Below, piece after piece: positions 24,989-35,378 of a stretch of 64,000 nucleotides of DNA. Below the pieces are notes generated by a model that saw only the letters and a program-made list of their open reading frames with translations, ran no database searches and was not told where the DNA came from. Numbering within the stretch: position 1 is the first letter of the stretch; the number at the start of each line of letters is the position of its first letter. Made by a program: the position numbers and the translations under genes. The DNA is from Ensifer canadensis (GTDB lineage: Bacteria; Pseudomonadota; Alphaproteobacteria; Rhizobiales; Rhizobiaceae). The stretch lies in NCBI RefSeq assembly GCF_017488845.2, contig NZ_CP083370.1, positions 992,001 to 1,056,000 of the forward strand. The letters run 5' to 3'.

Positions 24989-26827
24989 CTATGCTGCCCG
25001 GCGCGATGAGCCGGTCCAAGGCGCGTAACCGTGGCCCGAATCCTGGGCCAATGTGAAGCGAGCGATCAGTTCGCGAAGACGGCCGGCCTCCTGTGCCAGC
25101 GTCGCGCTTGCGGCGTTCGCCTCTTCGACCATTGCGGCGTTCTGCTGGGTCACCTGGTCCATCTGGTTGACGGCGGTGTTGACCTCGGAAAGCCCGGCGG
25201 ACTGTTCCTGTGCCGAAACGGCGATCGCGTCCATGTGCTGGTTGATCGTGACGATAAAGCCTTCGATCGTGCGCAGAGCCTCGCCGGTTTCACGCACGAG
25301 TTTGACGCCGCTCTGCACTTCCACCGCTGAATTGCGGATCAGGTCCTTGATCTCCTTGGCGGCATTGGCCGAACGCTGTGCGAGTTCGCGCACTTCCTGG
25401 GCGACGACGGCAAATCCCTTGCCGGCATCACCGGCGCGCGCTGCTTCCACGCCGGCATTCAGCGCCAGCAGGTTGGTCTGGAAGGCGATTTCGTCGATGA
25501 CGCCGATGATGTTGGAGATTTGGCTCGACGAATGCTCGATGCGGCCCATGGCGTCGATTGCGCCGGAGACGATGGCGCCGGACTTGTGGGCGCTTTCGTT
25601 TGCCTGGCTGGCAATGGCGCGGGCTTCGTTGGTGCGCTTGGACGAGCTGCCGACATTGACCGTGATCTGGTCGAGGGCGGCTGCCGTTTCTTCCAGCGAC
25701 GCGGCCTGCTGTTCGGTGCGACGTGACAGATCGTCGGCGCTCTGGCTGACTTCGCGTGCACCGCTGTCGATGCTGCCCGAGCTGGAGGAGACGGCAGCCA
25801 GTGTATCGGCCAGCTGGGCAACGGCCTGGTTGAGGTCGTGACGCAGCTGTTCGAAATCCGGTGCGAAAGGTTCGTTGAGCTGGAAGGCGAGATCGCCGGC
25901 CGCCAGGCGGCGAAGACCGGTTGCAAGGCCGGCTGTCGCTTCCTGCAGACGGAGCTGTGCGGCCGCCTCGGCCTCTTCGGTCACGCGGTGACGCTCGGCC
26001 TCTGCCTGCGAACGCTGGACCTTGGCATCTTCCTCGAGCTGAAGATTGGAGATGGCCGCCTCGCGGAAGACCTCGACGGCGCGCGCCATCTCGCCGATCT
26101 CGTCCTTGCGCACGCCATAGGGAATGGCGGTGGCCGTATCGCCATTTGCGAGACCTGCCATCGAGCGGGTGATGATCTGGATTGGACGGGCAATGCCGCG
26201 GATTGCGTAGAAAATAGCGCCGAGGACGATGAGAGCCGCAACCGCGATGACAGCCATTTCGATCATACGGATCTGGTCGTGCGTGGTGGAGCTGTCAGCA
26301 ACGGCAGCGTCGGCGCCGGCCAGATTGAGCGCGCGCATTTCCTTGATCGCCTGGTCGACCTGCTGTTCCCTCTCGCGCATCTCGACCTTGAACACGCTTT
26401 GCGCCTTCATATTCTCGAGATTGTTGGAGAGCTTGACCATGCCGGCGGAAACCGAGAGGTAGGCCTCATAGGCGCTCTTGACCTTTTCAAGTGCTGCCTT
26501 GTCGGCGTCGTTGACCATCAGGGCGGCGTATTCGTCCGAAAGCTTGTTGAAGCCATCTACGGTTTCGCCGATGACCTTCTCGGCCGCCTTCTTCTCGAAG
26601 GGGGTCAGCGAGATCAGGTGCCGGGCAAACGACATGCGTGTGTCCGAAAGCTGGGTTTCCAGTGCGCGCGAGAGCGAGACACGCGGCAGCCACGTGGTGG
26701 CAATCTCGTTGTTGCGCTCGTTCATCATCTTGATGCCGCCAAGCGAGGCGACGGCCAGAACGGTGACGATGAGGCCAACCATCAGGAAAAGGGCAATAAG
26801 GGTGTGTGATATCTTTAGGCGCGACAT
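24989..26827 (-). CDS. Methyl-accepting chemotaxis protein
   Basis: The 612-residue transmembrane receptor has TM1 (about 8-30), a periplasmic four-helix-type sensor (about 31-188), TM2 (about 190-210), a HAMP domain with RPIQIITRSMAGLANGD and a second HAMP-like stretch, and a long cytoplasmic coiled coil. Its signalling tip contains VEAARAGDAGKGFAVVAQEVRELAQRS. It should pass a ligand signal to CheA/CheW. The C-terminus (SSRRAA) lacks the pentapeptide that tethers CheR/CheB in enteric receptors. The start at 26827 has CGGAG upstream; an open frame from 26950 is ignored. It is divergent from the nuclease genes. Confidence 0.95.
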   Translation of the reverse strand: MSRLKISHTLIALFLMVGLIVTVLAVASLGGIKMMNERNNEIATTWLPRVSLSRALETQLSDTRMSFARHLISLTPFEKKAAEKVIGETVDGFNKLSDEYAALMVNDADKAALEKVKSAYEAYLSVSAGMVKLSNNLENMKAQSVFKVEMREREQQVDQAIKEMRALNLAGADAAVADSSTTHDQIRMIEMAVIAVAALIVLGAIFYAIRGIARPIQIITRSMAGLANGDTATAIPYGVRKDEIGEMARAVEVFREAAISNLQLEEDAKVQRSQAEAERHRVTEEAEAAAQLRLQEATAGLATGLRRLAAGDLAFQLNEPFAPDFEQLRHDLNQAVAQLADTLAAVSSSSGSIDSGAREVSQSADDLSRRTEQQAASLEETAAALDQITVNVGSSSKRTNEARAIASQANESAHKSGAIVSGAIDAMGRIEHSSSQISNIIGVIDEIAFQTNLLALNAGVEAARAGDAGKGFAVVAQEVRELAQRSANAAKEIKDLIRNSAVEVQSGVKLVRETGEALRTIEGFIVTINQHMDAIAVSAQEQSAGLSEVNTAVNQMDQVTQQNAAMVEEANAASATLAQEAGRLRELIARFTLAQDSGHGYAPWTGSSRRAA

Positions 26828-27203
26828 GAATAACTCCGGAGGAACGGCGTCCGTAAAAGCTTGTGCATGAATAAGTCGTTCCGGCTCTTGATCGTCATGA
26901 CGGAGCGGATGCCGAAGCAGGGAGTCATTCCTGTGCTTGGCCGCACGCAAAATGCAGCCGAGCGGAACCTAGCCAACAAGTTCTTACAAAAGCGCTAATC
27001 GATTAAAGTGAGTATAATCTGATATTTGCACATAGGGGCGCGCGCTTTTGCGGCAGAACGTTTCAAGTCGAAACTCCAGTCATTACGTATGAGCGCTGGC
27101 TTTACTTAACTGCCCTGAAATAACGGCGAGTGACGGGCGCATCCGCGTGGATGACGGTGTCCGGCGCATTGACGGGTGCTGCTCCCACGGGCCATGGTCG
27201 GCC
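26828..27203. other. Divergent intergenic region (chemoreceptor / yhaO-like)
   Basis: This 376-bp stretch has no gene I can support. An AT-rich core at 26998-27030 includes TATAAT (27013-27018) on the plus strand and TATACT on the minus strand, so divergent promoters are likely there, but neither has a convincing -35. Confidence 0.4.
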
Positions 27204-28481
27204 ATGTCCTTCCGCTTCGTTCACACCGCCGATCTTCATCTTGATTCCCCGCTGCGCAGCCTTGCGCTTCGAAATGCCGAGCTCGCCGACATCGTGCGCG
27301 GTGCGACCAGGCAAGCGCTTGTGAGGATCGTCGATCTTTGCCTTGCCGAAGAGGTCGATGCCTTGCTGATCGCCGGCGACCTTTATGATGGCAGCCAGAC
27401 CTCGATGAACACCGCGCTGTTTCTCGCTGGCGAACTGCGCCGGCTCGACGAGGCCGGCATCCGGGTCTTCATCATCCGCGGCAATCACGATGCCCAATCG
27501 CAAGTGACGAACGAGCTGACGCTCTCGCCATCGACACACGTCTTCAAGGGCCGCGGCAAGGCAGTCCTCGCAAAGACGCTGGAGAGCGGCCGCGATGTCT
27601 ATATCCATGGTGTGAGCTTTGCGAACGCCCATGCGTCGGAAAGCTTGCTGCCGTCCTTTCAGTCACCGGTCGCCGACGCGATCAATATCGGCATGTTGCA
27701 CACGAGCCTCGCCGGCGCTGCCGGCCATGACCTCTATGCTCCCTGCAGCGTGGCGGATCTCCAGGCGCACGGCTTCGACTATTGGGCGCTCGGCCATGTC
27801 CATCAGCGTCAGGTCCATGCCAGCGAACCTTTCGTCGTCATGCCGGGCATGCCGCAGGGGCGCGACATCAACGAAGCCGACAGCAAGGGCGTGACGTTGG
27901 TGACGGTGACCGACGAAGGGCGGGTTTCGATCGAGGAGCGGGCAATCGGCCTTGCCACCTTCGAGCGGATCAGCCTTGACCTCACCGGCGTTTCCGAGTG
28001 GGGCGATATGCTTGATACGGTCGGGAACGCTTTCTTGCAGTCGCGCGAGACGACCGCTGCCGACAATGTGATCTTCCGCCTGACACTGACTGGCGCGACG
28101 CCGCTTTCCTGGCGCATGCGCCGTGATGGCGATCTGCTCCGGGCCGAGATCGACAATGTGGCTGCGGGCAACGGCGGCTGCTGGGTCGAGAAAATCGAGC
28201 TCGATTGCCGCAGTCCTGGTGCAGAGGCGGGGGCGGTTATGGCTGATCCGGTCGACGAACTGGCGGCCCTTGTCGGCAGCGATGTCCTGCCGGCCCACGG
28301 TTTCCGTCAGGAAGTGCGCTCTGCGGTCGAGGAATTGCTGCAGCAGTTACCGCCGGACCTGCGCCAGGTTCTGGCGCCGGATGAGGCGGCGGTCGAAAGA
28401 CTGGCGTTCGATGCCGGTGTCTCCGGTGCTGCGGAGGTGCTCGCACACCTTCATGGCAATGCAGGCGAGGGTTCACGCTGA
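27204..28481 (+). CDS. YhaO/SbcD-like DNA repair exonuclease (metallophosphoesterase)
   Basis: The 425-residue calcineurin-like phosphoesterase has the five family signatures: FVHTADLHLDSPL, LIAGDLYDGSQTS, FIIRGNHDAQS, INIGMLHTSL and YWALGHVHQRQV. This pattern is that of Mre11/SbcD nucleases; the length and the C-terminal domain resemble B. subtilis YhaO rather than E. coli SbcD. It probably acts on DNA ends together with the ATPase whose start codon overlaps its stop (TGATG at 28479-28483). The start MSFRFVH at 27204 is where homologues begin. Confidence 0.9.
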   Translation: MSFRFVHTADLHLDSPLRSLALRNAELADIVRGATRQALVRIVDLCLAEEVDALLIAGDLYDGSQTSMNTALFLAGELRRLDEAGIRVFIIRGNHDAQSQVTNELTLSPSTHVFKGRGKAVLAKTLESGRDVYIHGVSFANAHASESLLPSFQSPVADAINIGMLHTSLAGAAGHDLYAPCSVADLQAHGFDYWALGHVHQRQVHASEPFVVMPGMPQGRDINEADSKGVTLVTVTDEGRVSIEERAIGLATFERISLDLTGVSEWGDMLDTVGNAFLQSRETTAADNVIFRLTLTGATPLSWRMRRDGDLLRAEIDNVAAGNGGCWVEKIELDCRSPGAEAGAVMADPVDELAALVGSDVLPAHGFRQEVRSAVEELLQQLPPDLRQVLAPDEAAVERLAFDAGVSGAAEVLAHLHGNAGEGSR

Positions 28482-31400
28482 TGCGGCTGCGCGAACTCGA
28501 CCTGGTGCGGTACGGCAAGTTTACCGAGCGGCGCCTCGACTTCGGTCCGGCGATATCAGGTAGGCCAGACCTGCATATCGTTTACGGCCCGAACGAGGCC
28601 GGCAAGTCGACGCTGTTTTCGGGCTTCCTCGACCTGCTCTTCGGCATCGAGCATTACAGCTCCTACGGCTTTCTGCACGCCTATCAGACGATGCGGGTTG
28701 GCGGCACGATCGAGGCGGCCGGCCGCACCCATCAGGCCTTCCGGATAAAGCGCAAGACCAACACGCTGGTCGGTGCCGACGATCAGCCGTTGCCGGACAA
28801 TCTGTTTTCCGCCGCGCCCGGCTCGATCGACCGCGCGACCTACCGCATGATGTTCTCGCTCGACGACGACAGTATCGAGCAGGGAGGGGAGGCGATCCTG
28901 AAGAGCGAGGGCGAACTCGGCTCCCTGCTCTTTTCCGCCAGTTCAGGTCTGCCGGACAGCGCTGCGATCCTGTCTATCCTGCGCGCCGAGGCGGATGCCT
29001 TCTATCGACCCCAGGCACGCAAGCATCAGCTTTCCGAGCTGAAGGCCGAACTCGATGCGTTGAAAGTCGAGCGCAACGGGCTGGACGTCAATGCGCGTGA
29101 ATATGCATCGCTGCGCAAGACGCTTCTTGCCGCCCGCGAGCGCCACGACGCGGCCATGGCGCGGCGCGTCGAACTGCGAGTGGAGCGCGATCGCCTGCGA
29201 GCGCAGATCGATGCCTTGCCGCTCTTCCGGCGCCTGTGTGGCTTGCGCATTGATCTGGCAAAGGCGCCGGCCTTGCCGCCAGCGCCGGCCGAGTGGGCCG
29301 CAGAACTGCCCGCACTGCGACGGCGCGACATCGAAATTGCGACCAGGTTGCGTCAACTCGCGGACGAAAGTCGCCGTCGGCAGGAAGAGCTGGAGGTCCT
29401 GCCGCATGACAAGGCGGCCCTCATCCTGGTGGAACGTTTGAACGCGCTGCAGGAGACGGCGCTCGATGCGCGTTACGTCACAGCCGCGCGCGACATGCCC
29501 GCACGGATCGACGAACTGTCGCGGACAAATATCGAAATTTCTGCCTGCCTCGTTAGGCTCGGCGAGCGCGGCGACCAGGATCCGGCATCGCTGCTGTTGC
29601 CGACGGCCACAGGCGCTCGCCTGCAGGAACTCTCACGGCGGCATTCCGCGTTGCAGGAGCGTGCGGCATCGGCTCGACAGGAGGCGGATGGGGCAAAACG
29701 GATGGAGCGGGAGGCGACAGACGAGCTGGCGCGGCTGCAGGCCGAACGCAGCTCGGCCATCGATCCGAGCGCGTTTGTCGAGCGCTTGCGGCGTGTTCGG
29801 CAGGATGATTGCTCCCTGCGCCTGCAGGCCACCCGACAAGTGCTCGAACGCCTGGATGCAGAGCTTGCCGACAAGCTGGCGGCTTTGAAACCCTATTCAG
29901 GCAGCGCCGATGATCTGCTTGGCCTGACTGTGCCCGCTGCCGGCACGATCGAGACCTGGCGACGCGACACGGCGGCGCAGGACCAAAGGCGCCTGCGCCT
30001 TGCCGACCGCGTCGCGAGCGAAACTGAACAACTGGCCGGAGAGGAAGCTCGCCTCGCGGCCCTGATTGCTTCGGGCGGCGCCCTTGACGACCGGGCGTCC
30101 ATCGAGATTCGCCAGCAGCGACAACACGCCTGGGAGCGGCACAAGGTCCGGTTGGATGCGACGACTGCGGAAATCTTTGAGGACGCGTTGGGTCGCGACG
30201 ACGATGCGACGGCATTGCGGCTCGCCGAGGCAGCAAAGGTCGCGGATATGCGCTCGCTCGCTTTGTCGATCGCCGAGCGCCGGGCGCGTCTTGATGAGCT
30301 TGGGCGACAACAATGCTCGCTCGCCGAGGAGGCGTCTGCACTTGCACAGGCGGTCAAAGCAACAGCCTCTGCAAGCGGTTTACCTGACGTCACGCAGTTG
30401 ACGCAGCTGGAAGCCTGGCTCGTGTCCCGGCTCGCGGCGCTCGATGTCCGCACACAACAGCGTTCTACGCGGCTGGAGCTCGATCGCGCCCAGGCCGACG
30501 AGAATGACGCGCGCGATGTTCTGAAGGATTCACTTGCCGAGATCGGTGTGACCGAGCGTTTGCCGCAACGGCTCGACGATCTCATGGCCTTTGCCGAGAA
30601 TGCTGTCGGGCAGGCCCAGGCGGCTTTTTCTGCCGGCAAGGCGGCGCGCGAGGCGGTCCGACGTTCCAGTGACGCGCTGGAGCAGCGTAAGTCGATCTTG
30701 GCGCAAGCCGAGGACGCCCTGTGCTCCTGGCGGGAGCAATGGGACGATCTGCTCTCAACCACCTGGCTTGCCGGTCGGCCGGAACAGCTGCTGCCGGATC
30801 AAATCGCCCCCATGCTCGCGGTCTTGCAGGATCTCGACAAGCTGGTGCAGCGCAAGGCCGATCTCGATCACCGCGTCGCCGGCATGCGCAAGGATCAAGT
30901 GGCTTTTGAAGCGGCGATCGCAAATCTTGCCGGTGTGCCCGACACCGGAGATACGCTTGCGATTTTCGCCGCCATGAAGGCGCGTGCCGCAGAGGCTGAA
31001 AAGCAGGAGGATCGGCGCGCTACGCTGTTGACGGAGCTTGCCCGCCTTGAGGAGGAGAAACGCAGCGTTGCTGCCGAGCAGGATCTTCACATTGCCCGCA
31101 AACGTCTGGTCCTCGACTTCTTCGACTGCGAGACATTGGATGAAGCCGGCTTGCGGCTCGACGCTTCCCGCGAGCAGGAACGGCTGCGCCAGCGCATTGC
31201 CGAATCGGAGGCCGACCTTGCGCAGCGCCTTGGTGTCGCCCGCAGCGAAGACGCCGAGGCGTTGCTGGCTGCGCTTGACGACGAAGCGGTGCGGCTGGAA
31301 CTGGCTCGCGTCGAGGCGCTGCTTGAAGAGAGCGACCGTGATGTAAGTGAATTGCACGCCGACATGCGGACGAAGGAAGGGGCGCTCGCCAATATCGCCG

Positions 31401-31942
31401 GCGACGACGCTGTCGCAGCACTCGATCAGCGTCGCCGCACGCTGCTTCTGGAGATCGAGGCCAAGGCGCTCGGCTATCTCAAGCTGAGAGCCGGCCTGAT
31501 CGCCGCCGAGCAGGCACTCCGGCTCTTTCGCGAGCGCCATCGCAGCGGCATGATGCGGCGCGCCTCGGAAACCTTCAGCCGCATCAGCGGTGGAGAATAT
31601 TCCAGCCTGTCGGCGCAGGCCGACAAGGGTCAGGAATTCCTGATTGCCAACGCCGCAACTGGCGGGTCCAAGCTGGCGCGCGATCTTTCCAAGGGGACGC
31701 GCTTTCAGCTTTATCTGTCGCTCAGGATCGCCGGCTATCACGAGGTCGCCGCGGCGCGCGAAACCTTGCCCTTCATCGCAGACGACATCATGGAGACGTT
31801 TGACGACGGCCGCGCCGGTCGCGCCTTCGAGCTGATGGCGGATATGGCCCGCGTCGGGCAGGTGATCTACCTGACGCACCACGAGCATCTTTGCGATATT
31901 GCCCGAACGGCGTGCCCGGAAGTGACTATCCACAGGTTATGA
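28481..31942 (+). CDS. YhaN/SbcC-like AAA ATPase with long coiled coil
   Basis: The 1153-residue SMC/Rad50-type ATPase has the N-terminal half-site [21 protein letters not shown] with Walker [10 protein letters not shown] (36-44), about 900 residues of Ala/Leu/Glu/Arg-rich coiled coil, and a C-terminal half-site with [20 protein letters not shown] (signature-like) and [14 protein letters not shown] (Walker B). The [16 protein letters not shown] segment is typical of YhaN rather than SbcC. No Rad50-type CxxC zinc hook was noticed, which also fits YhaN. It is translationally coupled to the nuclease gene before it, so the two should form one Mre11-Rad50-like complex. Confidence 0.9.
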   Translation: MRLRELDLVRYGKFTERRLDFGPAISGRPDLHIVYGPNEAGKSTLFSGFLDLLFGIEHYSSYGFLHAYQTMRVGGTIEAAGRTHQAFRIKRKTNTLVGADDQPLPDNLFSAAPGSIDRATYRMMFSLDDDSIEQGGEAILKSEGELGSLLFSASSGLPDSAAILSILRAEADAFYRPQARKHQLSELKAELDALKVERNGLDVNAREYASLRKTLLAARERHDAAMARRVELRVERDRLRAQIDALPLFRRLCGLRIDLAKAPALPPAPAEWAAELPALRRRDIEIATRLRQLADESRRRQEELEVLPHDKAALILVERLNALQETALDARYVTAARDMPARIDELSRTNIEISACLVRLGERGDQDPASLLLPTATGARLQELSRRHSALQERAASARQEADGAKRMEREATDELARLQAERSSAIDPSAFVERLRRVRQDDCSLRLQATRQVLERLDAELADKLAALKPYSGSADDLLGLTVPAAGTIETWRRDTAAQDQRRLRLADRVASETEQLAGEEARLAALIASGGALDDRASIEIRQQRQHAWERHKVRLDATTAEIFEDALGRDDDATALRLAEAAKVADMRSLALSIAERRARLDELGRQQCSLAEEASALAQAVKATASASGLPDVTQLTQLEAWLVSRLAALDVRTQQRSTRLELDRAQADENDARDVLKDSLAEIGVTERLPQRLDDLMAFAENAVGQAQAAFSAGKAAREAVRRSSDALEQRKSILAQAEDALCSWREQWDDLLSTTWLAGRPEQLLPDQIAPMLAVLQDLDKLVQRKADLDHRVAGMRKDQVAFEAAIANLAGVPDTGDTLAIFAAMKARAAEAEKQEDRRATLLTELARLEEEKRSVAAEQDLHIARKRLVLDFFDCETLDEAGLRLDASREQERLRQRIAESEADLAQRLGVARSEDAEALLAALDDEAVRLELARVEALLEESDRDVSELHADMRTKEGALANIAGDDAVAALDQRRRTLLLEIEAKALGYLKLRAGLIAAEQALRLFRERHRSGMMRRASETFSRISGGEYSSLSAQADKGQEFLIANAATGGSKLARDLSKGTRFQLYLSLRIAGYHEVAAARETLPFIADDIMETFDDGRAGRAFELMADMARVGQVIYLTHHEHLCDIARTACPEVTIHRL

Positions 31943-31994
31943 TGCCGACATGCCGTCGGCGAATGATCGTGACGGAAACCCGGAGGAACGGCAG

Positions 31995-32393
31995 ATGGAA
32001 ATCATACCCAGCGGATCGCGAGCGTCGACACGACCCTCGGCCGACTACTTCACCGGGACAGTCAGGCAGGATCCCGTCATCGAGGCAGCAGAGCCGGCCC
32101 GTGTGCGCGCCGTCAACGTGACCTTCGAGCCCGGCGCGCGGACCGCATGGCATACGCATCCGCTTGGGCAGACGCTGGTGGTGACATCGGGCAGAGGCCT
32201 GGCGCAGGTCTGGGGCGAGCCGGTGCGTGAGATTCGTACGGGAGACGTGGTCTGGTTTCCGCCAGGCGAAAAACATTGGCACGGTGCCGCGCCTGACACG
32301 GCCATGGTTCACCTCGCCATCCAGGAAGCGCTCGACGGCAAGGCGGTCGACTGGCTGGAGCATGTCACCGACGAACAGTATCGCGGCAGCTAG
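31995..32393 (+). CDS. Small cupin protein (hydroxynitrile lyase/carboxymuconolactone-type family)
   Basis: The 132-residue single cupin starts [17 protein letters not shown] lies upstream of the ATG at 31995, and the open frame from 31950 is not preferred. Metal-ligand motifs are visible: [25 protein letters not shown] and the second motif [26 protein letters not shown]. The sequence resembles the Mn-dependent cupins that include bacterial R-selective hydroxynitrile lyases; the natural substrate is usually unknown. It starts 52 bp after the YhaN-type gene, on the same strand. Confidence 0.8.
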   Translation: MEIIPSGSRASTRPSADYFTGTVRQDPVIEAAEPARVRAVNVTFEPGARTAWHTHPLGQTLVVTSGRGLAQVWGEPVREIRTGDVVWFPPGEKHWHGAAPDTAMVHLAIQEALDGKAVDWLEHVTDEQYRGS

Positions 32394-32691
32394 CTGATTC
32401 TTTTGCTCGTCTGCTGCTTTGCGATTCGTGACGAATCTGTCGCCAGCGCGTTCACAGCGCACGTGGCGTAAGGATCGCTTTCAACAAATTCGGTTGCATC
32501 GCGCGAAAGGCGCAGGTCGCTCTATCGTCGAAGCCTGTGCGGGCGTTTGCCTTGGGTCACGGTACCGACAGCTCGATCTGATGAACGCCTGAACACAGGA
32601 AGCGCAGAATTTTGGCCACGGACAGTTCGACAGTGAAAACATGAACGCAAATGCGCTTGTTGAGTCGGCGGTGGAAGTTCCAAGGAAAAAA
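32394..32691. other. Intergenic region between cupin gene and tRNA-Val
   Basis: About 300 bp with no gene, repeat or strong hairpin that I can see. It should include the 3' ends of both flanking transcripts. Confidence 0.4.
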
Positions 32692-32767
32692 TGGTGGGCG
32701 ATGAGAGACTCGAACTCCCGACATCCTCGGTGTAAACGAGGCGCTCTACCAACTGAGCTAATCGCCC
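32692..32767 (-). tRNA. tRNA-Val (anticodon TAC)
   Basis: On the minus strand the cloverleaf starts GGGCGATTAGCTCAGTTGG; the anticodon stem CCTCG/CGAGG holds the loop TTTACAC, which gives anticodon TAC. The T arm contains GTTCGAGTC, the acceptor closes with ATCGCCC, and the discriminator A and CCA are encoded. Length is 76 nt. Confidence 0.97.
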
Positions 32768-32809
32768 TTCAGCGTTCGGACCGGATGTGTCCGCCGCGTC
32801 GGTGGCCGT

Positions 32810-32838
32810 GATCTAGGCGTAACCGAAAAAAACCGCAA
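32810..32838 (-). promoter_or_regulatory. Promoter of tRNA-Val
   Basis: On the minus strand TTGCGG (32838-32833) and TAGATC (32815-32810) are separated by 17 bp. It lies 43 bp before the tRNA. The rest of 32839-33142 shows no gene. Confidence 0.55.
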
Positions 32839-33142
32839 GAGCATTTCCGTCGTTTTTTTGATTTTTTTTGCACGAGGCGACAAAAGTGCAGGAGTTGCCG
32901 GGTTTTCACATTGTGGAAAAAAGCGGAGAGCGGCGACTGTGGAAAAAGGTGATTGGCCACGCGACGACTTTCATCCGAATCCATCAGTCGCTGGCATGTA
33001 TCTGTGCATTGTCTTTCCTCACGCCAGAGCCGGCTGCTGCGCAAAGGGCAGGGGCCCTCTCTCTTAAGGGGAGGTCGAGGGCGGCTTTGACATTGCCTGT
33101 GGATCAAAATTGGCTCCGTTATGGATTTGTCTCCAAACACGC

Positions 33143-33171
33143 TTGACACCCAAATGCGAACCGCTTAGTTA
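33143..33171 (+). promoter_or_regulatory. Promoter of the tRNA-Asp pair
   Basis: A perfect TTGACA (33143-33148) is followed after 17 bp by TAGTTA (33166-33171). It lies 67 bp before the first tRNA-Asp and is the strongest housekeeping promoter in this stretch. Confidence 0.75.
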
Positions 33172-33238
33172 GCCGCTCATCGAACGGGCAAGCCCGCTCG
33201 GTGCCGGGGCGGAAACGCTCCAGCCACTTCAAGATGAT

Positions 33239-33315
33239 GCGGGTGTAGCTCAGTCGGTTAGAGTGCCGGCCTGTCACGCCGGAGGTCGCGGGTTCGAGCC
33301 CCGTCACTCGCGCCA
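33239..33315 (+). tRNA. tRNA-Asp (anticodon GTC), copy 1
   Basis: The 77-nt cloverleaf starts GCGGGTGTAGCTCAGTCGG; the anticodon stem CCGGC/GCCGG holds the loop CTGTCAC (anticodon GTC). The T arm has GGTTCGAGCCC, the acceptor closes with CACTCGC, the discriminator is G, and CCA is encoded. Confidence 0.97.
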
Positions 33316-33390
33316 TTCTTGACATGGTTTGACTTGAGGCATTCTCACGAAGCGCCGATGGTGGTAATACTGACCCCTTGGGTCATATGC

Positions 33391-33467
33391 GCGGGTGTAG
33401 CTCAGTCGGTTAGAGTGCCGGCCTGTCACGCCGGAGGTCGCGGGTTCGAGCCCCGTCACTCGCGCCA
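33391..33467 (+). tRNA. tRNA-Asp (anticodon GTC), copy 2
   Basis: Identical over all 77 nt to the tRNA at 33239-33315, 75 bp downstream of it and probably on the same transcript. The pair is a recent or gene-conversion-maintained duplication. Confidence 0.97.
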
Positions 33468-33496
33468 TTTACCTCTTGATTCCTCCGATACAACGT

Positions 33497-33522
33497 CACT
33501 GCAAATTCTGTTTTTTGCAGTG
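33497..33522 (+). terminator. Hairpin after the second tRNA-Asp
   Basis: CACTGCAAA (33497-33505) pairs perfectly with TTTGCAGTG (33514-33522) around an 8-nt loop. Ts lie in the loop and arm rather than after it, so termination is plausible but not certain. Confidence 0.45.
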
Positions 33523-33645
33523 CGGCAATCTGTCCTTCTGGCGTCGCTTTTACCGTAAAGTCTGCCCGTGCCTGCAAATCAGCGCTTTGCCGCGACACGT
33601 CGTCCAATCCTGTGCCGCGAACCGGTTTAAATGGCCCTCGAAGGC

Positions 33646-33674
33646 TTGCGCGCAAGCGCGGGCTGCGCTAACCA
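33646..33674 (+). promoter_or_regulatory. Possible promoter of the nuo operon
   Basis: TTGCGC (33646-33651) and TAACCA (33669-33674) are separated by 17 bp, 89 bp before nuoA. The match is weak; I see no better one between the tRNA and nuoA. Confidence 0.3.
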
Positions 33675-33762
33675 CTCTGGCGTTGCAACATATTTTTCGG
33701 CCTGCGAGATTTGTTGTTTGGCGCTCTCCCATGCGCCCTCCCGCAGGCAGGGACGGATAACA

Positions 33763-34128
33763 ATGACTGAACTTCTCGGTTCCTATGTTCCGATCGCGAT
33801 TTTCATTGGAATCGCACTTGTGATCGGCGTGGCACTTTTGATTGCCCCCTTCGCCGTCGCGTTCAAGGCGCCTGATTCGGAAAAGCTGTCGGCCTACGAA
33901 TGCGGTTTCAATGCGTTCGACGACGCTCGAATGAAGTTCGACATTCGTTTCTATCTTGTGTCGATCCTCTTCATCATCTTCGACTTGGAAGTCGCCTTCC
34001 TCTTTCCGTGGGCCGTCTCGTTCCACCAGCTGGGCTGGTTCGGATTCTGGTCCATGATGGTCTTCCTCAGTGTGCTGACGATCGGCTTTATCTATGAATG
34101 GAAGAAGGGAGCGCTGGAATGGAACTAG
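33763..34128 (+). CDS. nuoA: NADH-quinone oxidoreductase subunit A
   Basis: The 121-residue protein has three membrane helices. The conserved loop after helix 1 reads [43 protein letters not shown], the hallmark of NuoA/ND3. It is the first gene of the complex I operon. The ATG at 33763 gives the standard length; the open frame upstream (from 33631) is not coding. Its last 10 bases overlap nuoB. Confidence 0.98.
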   Translation: MTELLGSYVPIAIFIGIALVIGVALLIAPFAVAFKAPDSEKLSAYECGFNAFDDARMKFDIRFYLVSILFIIFDLEVAFLFPWAVSFHQLGWFGFWSMMVFLSVLTIGFIYEWKKGALEWN

Positions 34129-34697
34129 CATCCGGCACCACGCTCGTTGCGCCCAAGCCGAAGGGGATCATCGATCCCTCGACCGGCAAGCCGATCGGCA
34201 GCAATGATGCATTCTTCGGCGAGATCAACAATGAGCTCGCCGACAAGGGTTTTCTGGTTACGTCGACCGACGAGCTCATCAATTGGGCGCGCACTGGTTC
34301 GCTGATGTGGATGACCTTCGGTCTTGCCTGCTGCGCCGTCGAGATGATGCAGATGTCGATGCCGCGTTACGACGCCGAGCGCTTCGGCTTCGCGCCGCGC
34401 GCTTCACCGCGCCAGTCCGATGTGATGATCGTCGCCGGCACCCTGACCAACAAGATGGCGCCAGCGCTCCGCAAGGTCTACGACCAGATGCCGGAGCCGC
34501 GTTACGTGATCTCGATGGGCTCGTGTGCCAATGGCGGCGGCTACTATCACTATTCCTATTCCGTCGTGCGTGGCTGCGACCGTGTCGTGCCCGTTGATAT
34601 CTATGTGCCAGGCTGTCCTCCCACAGCAGAAGCGCTGCTTTACGGCGTGCTTTTGCTGCAGAAGAAGATCCGCCGGACCGGCACGATCGAACGCTAA
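34119..34697 (+). CDS. nuoB: NADH-quinone oxidoreductase subunit B
   Basis: The 192-residue peripheral-arm subunit binds the terminal [4Fe-4S] cluster N2. The ligands are visible as the tandem cysteines in [13 protein letters not shown], the cysteine in [23 protein letters not shown] and the last in [11 protein letters not shown]. Overlap with the nuoA end and an AAGGGAG site set the start at 34119. Confidence 0.98.
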   Translation: MELASGTTLVAPKPKGIIDPSTGKPIGSNDAFFGEINNELADKGFLVTSTDELINWARTGSLMWMTFGLACCAVEMMQMSMPRYDAERFGFAPRASPRQSDVMIVAGTLTNKMAPALRKVYDQMPEPRYVISMGSCANGGGYYHYSYSVVRGCDRVVPVDIYVPGCPPTAEALLYGVLLLQKKIRRTGTIER

Positions 34698-34715
34698 GGG
34701 TAGGGGGTCCTTAAC

Positions 34716-35321
34716 ATGAGTGAAGCCCTGAACGAGCTTGCCTCCTATCTGCGCGAGACGCGCAGCCAGCTGATTTCGGATGCCGCCATCAACTACGGCG
34801 AACTGACGCTGACGACGACGGCTGCAAACCTGATCGAGCTCTTGACGTTCCTGCGCGACGACGTGCAGTGCGCCTTCATCAACTTCGTCGATGTTTGCGG
34901 TGTCGACTGGCCTCAGCGGCCGGACCGTTTCGATGTCGTCTACCACCTGCTGTCGCCACGCCAGAATTTCCGCGTGCGCATCAAGGTTGCGACCGGTGAA
35001 GGCGAGCCTGTGCCGTCGGCCACCAGCGTCTTTCCGGGCGCCGACTGGTTCGAACGCGAAGCCTACGACATGTATGGCATTCTGTTTACCGGCCATCCGG
35101 ACCTGCGTCGCATCCTGACGGACTACGGTTTCGAAGGGCATCCGCTGCGCAAGGACTTCCCGGTCACCGGGTTTGTCGAGGTTCGCTATGATGACGAAGC
35201 CAAGCGCGTCATCTATGAGCCCGTTGAACTGAAGCAGGAATTCCGTAACTTCGACTTCCTCTCCCCGTGGGAAGGGACGGAATACGTCCTGCCCGGCGAC
35301 GAGAAGGCGAAAGCACGGTGA
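34716..35321 (+). CDS. nuoC: NADH-quinone oxidoreductase subunit C
   Basis: The 201-residue 30-kDa-type subunit ends with the family signature [39 protein letters not shown]. It is separate from NuoD, unlike the fused NuoCD of E. coli, as usual in alphaproteobacteria. It belongs to the quinone-binding module. Confidence 0.98.
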   Translation: MSEALNELASYLRETRSQLISDAAINYGELTLTTTAANLIELLTFLRDDVQCAFINFVDVCGVDWPQRPDRFDVVYHLLSPRQNFRVRIKVATGEGEPVPSATSVFPGADWFEREAYDMYGILFTGHPDLRRILTDYGFEGHPLRKDFPVTGFVEVRYDDEAKRVIYEPVELKQEFRNFDFLSPWEGTEYVLPGDEKAKAR

Positions 35322-35378
35322 GACTAAGTCGGCCCGCGGCGACCCTTTGAGGGCGCCGTCCGGCCTGGAGCAATCGGT

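Noticed and set aside
33239..33467. Direct repeats that might be phage attachment sites
   Set aside because: The repeats are simply two full tRNA-Asp genes; there is no integrase and no phage gene in the window.
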